Positions 17,240 to 28,881 of a DNA stretch of 64,000 bases are shown one piece after another; the first letter of the stretch is position 1, and each line of letters begins with the position of its first letter. The position numbers and the translations under genes were made by a program. The notes under the pieces are model-generated. The model did no database searches. It worked only from the letters and a program-made list of their open reading frames with translations, and was not told where the DNA came from. The stretch is taken from NCBI GenBank assembly GCA_902470765.1, contig CABRHW010000001.1, positions 124,001-188,000 of the forward strand, given 5' to 3'. This DNA is from an uncultured Collinsella sp. GTDB lineage: Bacteria; Actinomycetota; Coriobacteriia; Coriobacteriales; Coriobacteriaceae.

Positions 17240-18909
17240 TAGGCCTCGCCGTGCTCCTCTTCCCAGCTGCGGTCGTCGTATTTCTCGACCACGGCGTCGT
17301 CGTCAAAGTGCAGCGGCTTGTCCAGGTTGCGGGGCTTAAAGCCCTCCATAAACTTGTCGCGGCCAAAGCTCTCGGGAATCGCCACGGGGTAGCGTCCGGT
17401 AAAGCACGCATCGCAGTAACCGCCCTTGGGCATGACCTTCAGCAGGCCCTCGACCGAAAGGAAGGCCAGCGAATCGGCGCCGATATACTCGCAAATCTCG
17501 TCGACCGTCTTGTTGGCGCTGATAAGCTGCGACTGCACGTCGGTATCGATACCGTAGAAGCACGGCCAGATGACCTCGGGCGAGTTGATGCGAATGTGAA
17601 TCTCCTTGGCGCCGGCGTTGCGCAGCATCTTGACGAGCTGCACCATGGTGGTGCCGCGCACAATGGAGTCGTCGATGACGACCAGGCGCTTGCCCTCGAT
17701 GTTGTCGCGCAGTGGGTTGAGCTTCATACGCACGCCCATGGCGCGCAACTCCTGCGTAGGCTCGATAAACGTACGGCCCACGTAGCGGTTCTTGATAAGG
17801 CCCTCGCCAAAGGGAATACCGCTCTCGTGCGAATACCCCTCCGCGGGCGGCAGGCCGGAGTCGGGCACGCCGATGACCAGGTCGGCCTCGACGGGCTCCT
17901 CATGTGCCAGCTGACGACCCATGTCATAACGGCAGGCGTAGACGCTCTTGCCGTTCATGATGGAGTCGGGGCGAGCGAAGTAGACCTGCTCAAAGATGCA
18001 GTTAGCAGGCTCTTCGGCGGCAGGCACGCCCTGCTCGGACACAAGGCCCTCGGCGCTGATGCGCAAAATCTCACCGGGACGGACGTCGCGGACGTACTCG
18101 GCGCCCACAATGTCGAGCGCACAAGTCTCGGAGGCAACGACCCAGCCGCCGGCGCGGGTGACATGGGTGGTGGCGTCGACCGTCGCGGCGCCGTCCTGCG
18201 ACGGCAGCTGCGAAACGGATGCGGCATCGGCCTGGTCCAGGCCCTCGTCCACCAGCTTGCCCAGCACGAGCGGGCGAATGCCGTGCGGATCGCGGAATGC
18301 GTAGAGCGCCTGCTCGTTGATGAGCGTCATGGCGTAGCCGCCGCGCACGAGCTCCATGGTCTTGCGAATGCCCTCGCGCAGATGGCCAGTACGCTGAGTA
18401 AAGTAGCCGATGAGTTTGGTCGCGACCTCGGAATCCGAGTTGGAGAGGAACGGCACGCCCAGCTCGATCAGCTGGCGGCGCAGCTCGTCGGTGTTGACGA
18501 GGGTGCCGTTGTGCGCGAGCGCGATAATGACGCTATTGATGGTAGAGAGGTGCGGCTGAGAGGCTTCCCAGCTCTTGGCGCCGGCGGTGCCATAGCGCAC
18601 ATGACCCACGGCCAGCTGACCGGAGAGCGTCGATAAGTCGGCATTGGAGAACACGCGGTCGAGCAGGCCCAGGTCCTTGCGGACCATAACCGTACCGCCG
18701 TCACCAACAGCGATTCCCGCCGATTCTTGGCCACGGTGCTGCAGTGCACGCAGGCCAAAGTACGTCAGTCGAGCCACGTCACGATCGGGCGCCCACACAC
18801 CAAAAACGCCGCATTCCTCATGCAGCTGGTCGGAGTCCGGATCATACGTCGACATGGCGTTCACCTGTCCCGCGGCGCGCTCGGCCGCGCGGATGGTTTC
18901 TTGAGACAT
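17239..18909 (-). CDS. purF: Amidophosphoribosyltransferase
   Basis: 556 aa. First committed step of purine synthesis (PRPP plus glutamine to phosphoribosylamine). Cys33 in EECGVFGVWAP is the N-terminal nucleophile after removal of a 32-residue propeptide, which is rather long. The glutaminase domain has LRALQHRGQESAGIAV; the PRPP loop is VVIDDSIVRGTT. Cysteines late in the chain (GYCDACFTGRYPV) fit the iron-sulfur form known from Bacillus. GAGGGG lies six bases before the ATG. Confidence 0.96.
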   Translation of the reverse strand: MSQETIRAAERAAGQVNAMSTYDPDSDQLHEECGVFGVWAPDRDVARLTYFGLRALQHRGQESAGIAVGDGGTVMVRKDLGLLDRVFSNADLSTLSGQLAVGHVRYGTAGAKSWEASQPHLSTINSVIIALAHNGTLVNTDELRRQLIELGVPFLSNSDSEVATKLIGYFTQRTGHLREGIRKTMELVRGGYAMTLINEQALYAFRDPHGIRPLVLGKLVDEGLDQADAASVSQLPSQDGAATVDATTHVTRAGGWVVASETCALDIVGAEYVRDVRPGEILRISAEGLVSEQGVPAAEEPANCIFEQVYFARPDSIMNGKSVYACRYDMGRQLAHEEPVEADLVIGVPDSGLPPAEGYSHESGIPFGEGLIKNRYVGRTFIEPTQELRAMGVRMKLNPLRDNIEGKRLVVIDDSIVRGTTMVQLVKMLRNAGAKEIHIRINSPEVIWPCFYGIDTDVQSQLISANKTVDEICEYIGADSLAFLSVEGLLKVMPKGGYCDACFTGRYPVAIPESFGRDKFMEGFKPRNLDKPLHFDDDAVVEKYDDRSWEEEHGEA

Positions 18910-19103
18910 GGCATCCCCTCAGAGCCTCGTATTTTGGCGTTACCCGCCTTATTATACGCACGGCGCGACGCGCTCCCCAGCGCATGAGCAGCGCTTTTTA
19001 AAAGCCCACCGAGCTAATAATCCGTTTTGCGGCCAAACATTTTATTGGTCTGCCCAGTGCAAGCGCCCGCGCCCCCATATGGCCGCCGCGTCCACCGTTG
19101 GGG

Positions 19104-19119
19104 ATTGCAAAGTTGCAAT
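19104..19119. promoter_or_regulatory. 7-bp inverted repeat upstream of the CmpB-like membrane gene
   Basis: ATTGCAA-AG-TTGCAAT, perfect, about 75 bases before the ATG of the rightward membrane gene and in the divergent gap from purF. Operator-like by symmetry. The rest of the gap 18910-19194 shows no gene. Confidence 0.3.
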
Positions 19120-19194
19120 TGGGACGTTCGTCCTGTCTTTTGGCAGGTCGGCGGCGTATCCTAGTAACCTAGGACAAAGCGAGAAAGGTTCTGT

Positions 19195-20424
19195 ATGGAT
19201 CGAAACGAACTCGACCCCAGCGTCCCCAGCGCCACGGAGGTCAAGAAGATTCCCCTCATCATTAAAGTGTACGCCGTCCTGTGCATCCTGTCCGGCGTGG
19301 GCACACTCCCGTCGGTCGCCGTCTTTATGTGGCAGGTCATCACCGCACTCATTAACGGCAACGCCGCCGCTAAGCTCGGTGATAACACCCTGGTCGCGGT
19401 TGGCCTTATCGTCGCCGGCATTATGCTCTCGGCGGCAAGCGCGATCATCTTGATCGTCTTTGGCCTGGACCTCATCAAGGACCAGCGGCGCAATGCCGCC
19501 CGCCTGTCTTACGTCCTCATCGCATTTACCGTCGTGGAGCTTTTAGTTGACGTGATGCTCCAGGGTATCGGACCCTTCCTGCTGCGCCCCGCCATTCAGC
19601 TCGGCATCCTCATCGCGCTTTCGGCCACCGTCGACCCCACGCTACGCCAGGAGCGCGAACTGCAGCGCCGTCTGCAAGAGATGCTCGACCGCGATGCCGC
19701 CGCCGAGGGGATGCTCGGCCGCGACGAAACCGGCGAGGGCTACATCAAGCTCAACTACTTCAACCTGTTCTGGGTATTCTTCGTCTGCAGCGTGTTAGGT
19801 CTCATTCTCGAGGAAGTCTGGCATATGGTCGTCGTCGATCCCGGCGTCTATCAGGACCGGGCCGGTATGCTATTTGGCCCCTTTAGCCCCATCTACGGAT
19901 TTGGCGCGGTGCTCATGACCATGGCGCTCAACCGCTTCTATAAAAAGAATCCTCTGATCATTTTCCTGGTAAGTGCCTTGATCGGCGGCGCTTTCGAGGT
20001 GTTCGTGGGCTGGTTTATGCAGACCTCATTTGGCGTGGTCTCGTGGAGCTACTCGCACATGAAGCTGTTCGGCATGCCCGACCCACTCGCCGTCCTTACG
20101 GGCGGACGCACCTGCACGGGCTTTGCCTGCCTGTGGGGCCTGGGTGGCCTTATCTGGATCAAGCTGCTGCTGCCGAGGCTGCTCAAGCTCATCAACATGA
20201 TTCCGTGGAAGAGTCGCTACTCGGCTACCGTCATCTTTACCGTCATTATGCTGGTCGACGGCGTCATGACGCTACAGTCGCTCGACTACTGGTACCAGCG
20301 CGTCAACGGCACGGAGCCGGATATTCCCGTCGCGCAGTTCTACGGCAAGTATTTCGATAACGACTACATGGAGAACCGCTTCCAGAGCATGACCATGAGC
20401 CCCAAGGATGCGACGCGCGTGTAG
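19195..20424 (+). CDS. CmpB-family putative ABC transporter permease (PF06541 type)
   Basis: 409 aa. N-terminal half: about four hydrophobic helices (LCILSGVGTLPSVAVFMWQV onward). C-terminal half: the CmpB pattern, with LFGPFSPIYGFGAVLM, ALIGGAFEVFVGWFMQ, SWSYSHMKLFG, TGGRTCTGFACLWGLGG and a last helix. These multi-pass membrane proteins are annotated as putative ABC permeases, but the real function is uncertain and no ATPase partner lies nearby. GAAAGG precedes the ATG. A strong terminator follows. Confidence 0.85.
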   Translation: MDRNELDPSVPSATEVKKIPLIIKVYAVLCILSGVGTLPSVAVFMWQVITALINGNAAAKLGDNTLVAVGLIVAGIMLSAASAIILIVFGLDLIKDQRRNAARLSYVLIAFTVVELLVDVMLQGIGPFLLRPAIQLGILIALSATVDPTLRQERELQRRLQEMLDRDAAAEGMLGRDETGEGYIKLNYFNLFWVFFVCSVLGLILEEVWHMVVVDPGVYQDRAGMLFGPFSPIYGFGAVLMTMALNRFYKKNPLIIFLVSALIGGAFEVFVGWFMQTSFGVVSWSYSHMKLFGMPDPLAVLTGGRTCTGFACLWGLGGLIWIKLLLPRLLKLINMIPWKSRYSATVIFTVIMLVDGVMTLQSLDYWYQRVNGTEPDIPVAQFYGKYFDNDYMENRFQSMTMSPKDATRV

Positions 20425-20460
20425 CGCCACGCAATGCCGAGATTTTCCAACGCACAGAAA

Positions 20461-20500
20461 AGCCCGCTGGCAGACTGATGAGCTGCCAGCGGGCTTTTTG
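20461..20500. terminator. Terminator between convergent genes
   Basis: A 13-bp perfect stem AGCCCGCTGGCAG (20461-20473 and 20483-20495) followed by TTTTTG on the plus strand. AAAA on its left side also makes it usable for the leftward MoaE-like gene. Confidence 0.85.
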
Positions 20501-20522
20501 TTGTCGAGTGCTGCTGCCGGCC

Positions 20523-20939
20523 TTACGCCTCGCGCTCGACCTCGCTCACACACTCATTTTTGATGGTACCGACGAGCGCCTGCAGCGCATCGACCACATG
20601 CGGGCGAATGTCTCCGCCAATGAGTACGAGCATGATGTCGTCGCCCACGGTAAGCTCGCCACTCGCCAGCCACACGCGCACATAGCCGATACCCGGCATC
20701 GCGCGCGTTGCCTCGATAGCAGCCTGCACCTTTTCGGCATCGAAGCCAAACACCATGCCGCCCACCTTATGCCCAGGCGCCACACCATCTGTCTCGATCC
20801 CACGCACCTCGGCCTTGGGCGTCGCACGCACCACGCCGTTGTGTGTCAGGTACATCCCACAATCAGCCGCCGAAACATCGGCCTTGGCTTCGCGCAGCCA
20901 AGCATCAACCGAAGGCATCGATTTGCCGCTTTCAAGCAT
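20523..20939 (-). CDS. MoaE-like protein
   Basis: 138 aa. The body matches molybdopterin synthase large subunit (MoaE): CGMYLTHNGVVRATPK, GMVFGFDAEKVQAAIEATRA, IGYVRVWLASGELTVGDDIM. In MoaE the conserved end (K...PFWK) supplies a catalytic lysine, but here the tail is GTIKNECVSEVEREA, with a Lys but not the usual motif. No other molybdenum cofactor gene is near. It may be a divergent MoaE or a relative with another role. The second of two adjacent ATGs is better spaced from AGGAG. Confidence 0.7.
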   Translation of the reverse strand: MLESGKSMPSVDAWLREAKADVSAADCGMYLTHNGVVRATPKAEVRGIETDGVAPGHKVGGMVFGFDAEKVQAAIEATRAMPGIGYVRVWLASGELTVGDDIMLVLIGGDIRPHVVDALQALVGTIKNECVSEVEREA

Positions 20940-20969
20940 CATTTCTCCTTTTTACCGTCGTAGAGTAGC

Positions 20970-20983
20970 TAATTTGGGACGGG
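20970..20983. repeat. Dispersed motif TAATTTGGGACGGG, copy 1
   Basis: An identical 14-mer occurs at 50399-50412, and a shorter relative (GGGACGGGGATT) near 27838. All are intergenic. This one lies in the leader of the MoaE-like gene. Confidence 0.5.
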
Positions 20984-20996
20984 GCTCCCGGATACT

Positions 20997-21995
20997 TTAT
21001 TCCTCGGCTGGCGTGAGCACCATGACTGCGCGCGTATTGCTAAATGACAGCGAACGGCAGGTCACAAGCGTTACGACCTTGGTTGCCGAAGCGGCACGAT
21101 CGGTGGCGTCACTCGCCACGGCAGAAGCACCGTCGAGCATCTCGGACAGGTAATTCTTCAGTCCGTCGTCGCCTTCAAAGTTGGGCGTGCGCGCCTTGGC
21201 ATACGTGTCCTCGACTACCTTGGTCGCCAGCGGGCGCAACTTATACGTCGCATCGCGCGTGATGTAGTACACGTATTCCATGCTGGCAAACGTCGCCTGA
21301 TCGGTCGTATCCGAAATCACGTTAAACATCGAGCCGTCGTTCATGTGATGACCGTAAATCGTGGTCTGCTGATCCACCATGCCCGGCGCGGTGTCGTCGC
21401 TATCCAAGAAGATGGCTCCCGAGGCATTGGCGGTACCGTCAAACAGCGTGTTGAGGTACTTGGAGTTGTTGTTGGTCTGCACCACGGGGTAGTTGATGTT
21501 GGTGCCGGGTGCGTAAATCCAACCCACAACCTCGGGATTTGTCTGGGCAAGCGCATTGAAGTCGATAACCGGCACGCCGCTGGCGTCCTTGTCGCTCACA
21601 TATTGCTTTTCGATTTTTTGATATGACTCGCTCGCCTGCTTGTAGCCAATCCGTGCGTTGATAAAGATGGCGGCCGCAGCGACGATCAGGCCAATGCCGA
21701 TGATGATGAGCAGAATGGGAATGACGGAGCGGCGCTTTTTGCGCGGCGGCTCAGTATAGCTCGATGGCGCGGCATGCGCCGAAGAGCGAGGTGACTTCTT
21801 GGCCGTGCTGTATGACGAAGGGCGATATGCAGTAGGTGCATCCTGACGACGATGCTTCGCCGGCGTCACGGGACGCGGCGCGCGTGGCTGCTGAGGAGAG
21901 GATATCCGACCCTGCTGCGGCACGCGGGCTGCTCCCGACTTGGCTGGATCGGGAATCCGAGAAGCCGAAAAACGCTTTCCCTGATAGTCGGACAT
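20997..21995 (-). CDS. Class B sortase
   Basis: 332 aa. A Pro/Arg/Ser-rich cytoplasmic N-terminus of about 90 residues, a membrane helix (IPILLIIIGIGLIVAAAAIF), then the sortase domain. Catalytic His is in TIYGHHMNDGSMF, Cys in VVTLVTCRS and Arg in FSNTRAVMVL. NYPVVQ and the SDDTAPGMVDQ insertion fit class B, which cuts surface-protein sorting signals and links them to the wall. It follows purE by 36 bases, so it is probably co-transcribed. No substrate gene is adjacent; the LPXTG-type proteins at 41-46 kb are possible clients. Confidence 0.9.
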   Translation of the reverse strand: MSDYQGKRFSASRIPDPAKSGAARVPQQGRISSPQQPRAPRPVTPAKHRRQDAPTAYRPSSYSTAKKSPRSSAHAAPSSYTEPPRKKRRSVIPILLIIIGIGLIVAAAAIFINARIGYKQASESYQKIEKQYVSDKDASGVPVIDFNALAQTNPEVVGWIYAPGTNINYPVVQTNNNSKYLNTLFDGTANASGAIFLDSDDTAPGMVDQQTTIYGHHMNDGSMFNVISDTTDQATFASMEYVYYITRDATYKLRPLATKVVEDTYAKARTPNFEGDDGLKNYLSEMLDGASAVASDATDRAASATKVVTLVTCRSLSFSNTRAVMVLTPAEE

Positions 21996-22031
21996 GGCTC
22001 TCCTTATGCTACAAATGGACTGGCAGAGCGC

Positions 22032-22496
22032 TTAGGCGTCAGCCATCTCCTGCTTCATCTTCTCGATAACCTTGCGGTACTCGGGGTCGCAAGCACCCAG
22101 AATCTGCGTGGCATAGATAGCGGCGTTCTTGGCACCGTTGATGGCAACGCAGGCAACGGGCACGCCCGAAGGCATCTGCACCATCGACAGCAGCGAGTCC
22201 ATACCACCCAGATCGCTCGTCTTCATAGGCACGCCGATGACCGGCAGCGGCGTAAACGCAGCCACGACACCGCCCAGGTGAGCAGCCTTGCCGGCGGCAG
22301 CGATAATTACCTTGATGCCGCGGTCGGCAGCAGTCGAGGCCCACTCATGGACCTTCGCCGGCGTGCGGTGCGCGCTTGCAATCACGAGCTCATAGGGCAC
22401 GCCCAGTGCCTCGAGCTCGACGGTGCAACCTTCCATAACGCCCAGATCGGACTTGGAGCCCATGATGATCCCGACAACCGGCTTCTGATCTGCCAT
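22032..22496 (-). CDS. purE: 5-(carboxyamino)imidazole ribonucleotide mutase
   Basis: 154 aa, usual length. Converts N5-CAIR to CAIR. Signatures: VGIIMGSKSDLGVMEGC, ELVIASAHRTPAKVHEW, IAAAGKAAHLGGVVA and PVIGVPMKTSDLGGMDSLLS. The ATG at 22496 has GGAGG nine bases upstream; a TTG two codons earlier is not needed. No purK is adjacent. Confidence 0.96.
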   Translation of the reverse strand: MADQKPVVGIIMGSKSDLGVMEGCTVELEALGVPYELVIASAHRTPAKVHEWASTAADRGIKVIIAAAGKAAHLGGVVAAFTPLPVIGVPMKTSDLGGMDSLLSMVQMPSGVPVACVAINGAKNAAIYATQILGACDPEYRKVIEKMKQEMADA

Positions 22497-22591
22497 AAAC
22501 AAAGACCTCCTGTTGAGAGCGGTGACGCAGCGAATCCGCGACCCTTAACTACTGAGAGTAGTATAGCTGCTCCCGTCCCTGCGGTCTTTGT

Positions 22592-22679
22592 GGCGCTTCG
22601 CGGGCGGGCCAGGCTTTATCTTCGCTCCGGTTGCTTCGCAAAGTCGTTCAGATAAAGCCTGGCCCGCCCGCGAAGCGCC
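22592..22679. repeat. Perfect 30-bp inverted repeat (long hairpin)
   Basis: Arms 22592-22621 and 22650-22679 are exact reverse complements (GGCGCTTCGCGGGCGGGCCA plus ten more bases) around a 28-base loop. It lies upstream of purE and downstream of carB, in a gap with no gene. It has no T-run, so it is not a simple terminator. Confidence 0.9.
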
Positions 22680-22727
22680 CTGCGACCTACCGGATATTGC
22701 CATGACGTACGTTGGCTGCAATAAAAA

Positions 22728-22775
22728 CGTGGGATCCGCCGTTCGAACGAACGGTGGATCCCACGCTCACTTTTT
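22728..22775. terminator. Bidirectional terminator downstream of carB
   Basis: 16-bp stem with one wobble (22728-22743 and 22750-22765, CGTGGGATCC core). It is flanked by AATAAAAA on the left (T-run for the minus strand) and CTCACTTTTT on the right. Confidence 0.8.
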
Positions 22776-22806
22776 ATTCAGCCCTAGTCATCGCGCAAAG
22801 CCACTT

Positions 22807-22934
22807 CGGCAGCACACGGTGCGGCCAAGTCACCGCAGGCCGGGGCGGGAGGCGGACCTTTCTCTCGGAAAACTTCGCGAAGCCCAGTTTCCGAGAGAAA
22901 GTGTCCGGCTGCCGCCCCGGCCGACCCGGTCACA

Positions 22935-22952
<18 letters not shown>
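22807..22952. repeat. Large imperfect palindrome mirroring the end of carB
   Basis: Nested arms: GCAGCACACGGTG (22809-22821) pairs with 22938-22950, which is the coding end of carB. GGCCGGGGCGG (from 22838) pairs with the sequence ending at 22922. CTTTCTCTCGGAAA (22857-22870) pairs with 22888-22901. The centre is CTTCGCGAAG, near 22873-22882. The left side is thus a partial inverted copy of the carB 3' end. Confidence 0.75.
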
Positions 22953-26249
<3,297 letters not shown>

Positions 26250-26250
26250 G

Positions 26251-27690
26251 TTAGTTCTCCTCGGTCGCAGCGTTCTCGGACTCGGCGAAATTCCAGCCGG
26301 CGAGGCGGTCCTTCGCGGTGTCGATGTCCAGGTAGTTCTCCTCGCCGTCCATGAGTCGCGTAAAGGCGGTAAAGAGATAGTGGGCATCGGTGGGGCCGGG
26401 CGAAGCCTCGGGGTGGTACTGGACCGAGAAACACGGGGCGTCGAGCAGCTGGATGCCCTCGGCGGTGCCGTCGTTGAGGTTCACATGTGTCAGGCGAATG
26501 CGACCAAAGCGCTCGTTCATCACGACCGGCGCGACGCCGCGACGCACCCAGGCGCGCAGGTCGCCATCGGCCGCATGCTCGGTTTCGCCGCCGGAAAGCT
26601 CCGGAATCAGTTTGCCCAGACTGGGGAACAGCAGGCCAAAGCCGTGGTTTTGCGCGGTGATCTCCACGCGACGGCTCACCAGATTCATAACCGGCTGGTT
26701 ACCGCCACGGTGACCGAATTTAAGCTTTTCCATTTGGGCGCCGCAGGCCAGGCTGATCATCTGGTGACCCAGGCAAATACCAAAGACCGGCACCTTGCCG
26801 ATCAGCTGCTGCACCTGCTCGTAGGTCTCCACCACGGCATCGGGGTCGCCGGGGCCGTTGGACAAAAAGACGCCATCAGGATTCATGTCGAGCACCTGCT
26901 GGGCGGGCGTATCCCACGGCACGACGGTGAGGTCGCAGCCGGCACGGACCAGGCCCTCCAGAATACCGCGCTTCACACCGCAGTCGTAGGCGACCACTTT
27001 GTGACGGGCAGGAGCGGCAGCCGCAAGCGCAAAGCCATGCGTGGCAGGCAGGTCGGCGGCCACAAACTCGTGAGGCGCGGGACAGCTCACGGTCTTGACC
27101 AGGTTCTCGCCCACCAGCGTGGGCGCTGCGTCCAGACGCTCGGCGAGCTCGTCGACGTCGAAGATCTCTGTCGAGATAATGCCCATCTTGGAACCATTGT
27201 CGCGCAGATGGCGCACCAGAGCGCGGGTGTCGACACCCTCGATAGCGACGATGCCGTGAGCGCGCAGGTACTCCGGCACGCTGACGGCCGAGCGCCAGTT
27301 AGAAGGCGTGGCGCACATGTCGCGAACGATCATGCCGCGCATAGCCGGAGCGCTCGCAGGGCGCACGGCGTCGCCGGGGAAGGCCGACTGGACATCGGTC
27401 TCGTCGATACCGTAATTGCCGATCTGCGGATAGGTCATGGTTACAATTTGGCCGGCATAACTCGGGTCGGTCATGACCTCAAAGTAGCCCTCAAGCGAGG
27501 TGTTGAAGCAGACTTCGCCGGTCGCGGTGCCCTCGGCGCCGCATGCACGTCCATAAAAAATGGTCCCATCCTCAAGATACAGGATACAGGGACCGCAGGT
27601 GCCCTTGCTGGTTTTGGCCAGCATACGCTGGCAAAGCTCGCTGGGCGCGAAGGTGCGGGCGGCAGCGCCCGCGGTATGGTTGTTCGCCAT
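26251..27690 (-). CDS. carA: Carbamoyl-phosphate synthase small subunit
   Basis: 479 aa, longer than the common length of about 380 because of an N-terminal extension and a tail. The glutaminase part shows VFGICLGHQMISLACG, with the catalytic Cys, and GGNQPV and YHPEASPGP, with the His/Glu pair. The N-terminal domain begins ILYLEDGTIFYGRACGAEG. It supplies ammonia to CarB. Start at 27690 with AAGGAG six bases before; seven upstream codons in frame have no site. A short hairpin lies just before the ribosome site. Confidence 0.95.
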   Translation of the reverse strand: MANNHTAGAAARTFAPSELCQRMLAKTSKGTCGPCILYLEDGTIFYGRACGAEGTATGEVCFNTSLEGYFEVMTDPSYAGQIVTMTYPQIGNYGIDETDVQSAFPGDAVRPASAPAMRGMIVRDMCATPSNWRSAVSVPEYLRAHGIVAIEGVDTRALVRHLRDNGSKMGIISTEIFDVDELAERLDAAPTLVGENLVKTVSCPAPHEFVAADLPATHGFALAAAAPARHKVVAYDCGVKRGILEGLVRAGCDLTVVPWDTPAQQVLDMNPDGVFLSNGPGDPDAVVETYEQVQQLIGKVPVFGICLGHQMISLACGAQMEKLKFGHRGGNQPVMNLVSRRVEITAQNHGFGLLFPSLGKLIPELSGGETEHAADGDLRAWVRRGVAPVVMNERFGRIRLTHVNLNDGTAEGIQLLDAPCFSVQYHPEASPGPTDAHYLFTAFTRLMDGEENYLDIDTAKDRLAGWNFAESENAATEEN

Positions 27691-27700
27691 AATTCTCCTT

Positions 27701-27718
27701 CCCGGTCTCACAGGACCG
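27701..27718 (-). promoter_or_regulatory. Leader hairpin directly before the carA ribosome site
   Basis: CCGGTC-N6-GACCGG ends a few bases before the AAGGAG of carA. A candidate -10 (TACAAT, minus strand, 27749-27754) lies about 30 bases further upstream. It may affect translation; evidence is positional only. Confidence 0.3.
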
Positions 27719-27849
27719 GCTTAAAGGTGTGTAGTTAGGCCTCGCGGTATTGTAACCGTAAGCATGCCTCATGGCGTTAATTTCATCGAAATGTTTACGA
27801 AATGATAATTATGACTTTCTATGCATAATGATTTTTCTGGGACGGGGAT

Positions 27850-27889
27850 TAAAAATCATCCCGCGGGGCTTGTGACTCACGCGGGATGA
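27850..27889 (-). terminator. Terminator after the 321-aa membrane protein gene
   Basis: Arms ATCATCCCGCG/CGCGGGATGAT, with TTTTTAATCC following on the minus strand. It lies right after the stop at 27897 and between this gene and carA. Confidence 0.75.
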
Positions 27890-27896
27890 TGGCGTC

Positions 27897-28862
27897 TTAC
27901 TTTTTCTTGTCCTGTTCCAGCAGATCGGACGGTGAGCGATCGGGCTTGCCGCCGCGGAAAATCTCGCGGCCATGCAGACGATGCTCCAGGTCACGTTCGG
28001 CCTTTTCCTCGTCAATCTTGGTCTGGCTCACCACCGGGTCCTCGATCAGCGACGAAACCGAGTTCACCTGTTTTTGAATGCGCTCGGCAATGGTGTCGTC
28101 CATGCTCACGATATGCATCTTCCAGTCGATGTTCGTGGCAGTCGATGAGCTCTTGGTCCACACAAACGTCAAAATGGCGCTCTGATGACCCCGCGCGGGG
28201 AACATGCCAAAAAAGGAATCGTGCTGAATGTTGCTATCCTCGTCGATATAGGCATGAACGTTATACACCACGCGGTCAATCTTGTCGTTGAGCAGGGCGT
28301 TGGTCGCAAGCGCCGCGGCCTGGATCTGCCCGTTGGACAGCAGCTCGAGCTCATTGGCAGACGACGTGTCCAACACCGTCACCTCAACCGTGCCCGTGCG
28401 CTCATCGGCCTCGTCGACAGAAAAATCGAGCGGGAACTGCGTAAAGCCGTTGCCCCACTCAAGGCCGCCCTTCAGCGCCGTCGAAACGGTATCCACCGAA
28501 ACGCTCTCGGACAGGTTGGCGGTATTCAGACGGCGCATCACGCCGTAGCCGATCTGCATGCCCACGATCAGCACCAGAATACCGATGACCACGGCCATCG
28601 CGGTCTTCGTAATGGTATGGCTCACCTGCGAGCCCGAAGGATCGTCCTCGGACAGCGGGTCGATATGTTTTGCCTGGCTCGCGCGGTCCTCGCTGCGCAG
28701 CTGCGCTAGCGCCGCTTTGTCACCGCGCTTGGCCGCAGCCTCCTTCTCACGCATGCGCTCGGTTCGCTTTTTGGCAAGCGTGGGATCCAAGACACCGGAT
28801 GCATCGATTTCGGAGAATAACTCCGTCACCTCTTCCGGAGTCAAAGGGTTCTTGTCAGCCAT
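27897..28862 (-). CDS. Single-pass membrane protein, unknown function
   Basis: 321 aa. The first 80 residues are charged and helical (LTPEEVTELFSEIDASGVLD, then Lys/Arg/Glu-rich), with one helix at about 86-108 (TAMAVVIGILVLIVGMQIGY). The outer part of about 190 residues includes NALLNDKIDRVVYNVHAYID and ILTFVWTKSS. The tail is again strongly charged (GREIFRGGKPDRSPSDLLEQ). No family recognised. It follows the ABC exporter by about 20 bases and may be its accessory protein. AGGAAG precedes the ATG. Confidence 0.7.
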   Translation of the reverse strand: MADKNPLTPEEVTELFSEIDASGVLDPTLAKKRTERMREKEAAAKRGDKAALAQLRSEDRASQAKHIDPLSEDDPSGSQVSHTITKTAMAVVIGILVLIVGMQIGYGVMRRLNTANLSESVSVDTVSTALKGGLEWGNGFTQFPLDFSVDEADERTGTVEVTVLDTSSANELELLSNGQIQAAALATNALLNDKIDRVVYNVHAYIDEDSNIQHDSFFGMFPARGHQSAILTFVWTKSSSTATNIDWKMHIVSMDDTIAERIQKQVNSVSSLIEDPVVSQTKIDEEKAERDLEHRLHGREIFRGGKPDRSPSDLLEQDKKK

Positions 28863-28881
28863 AAACTTCCTGTCATATCAA

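Noticed and set aside
26250..26387. N-terminal extension of carB
   Set aside because: The open frame overlaps the carA coding end and is Arg/Thr/Ser/Pro-rich out-of-frame translation. The conserved start MPKRTDIKRILVIGSGP begins at 26249.
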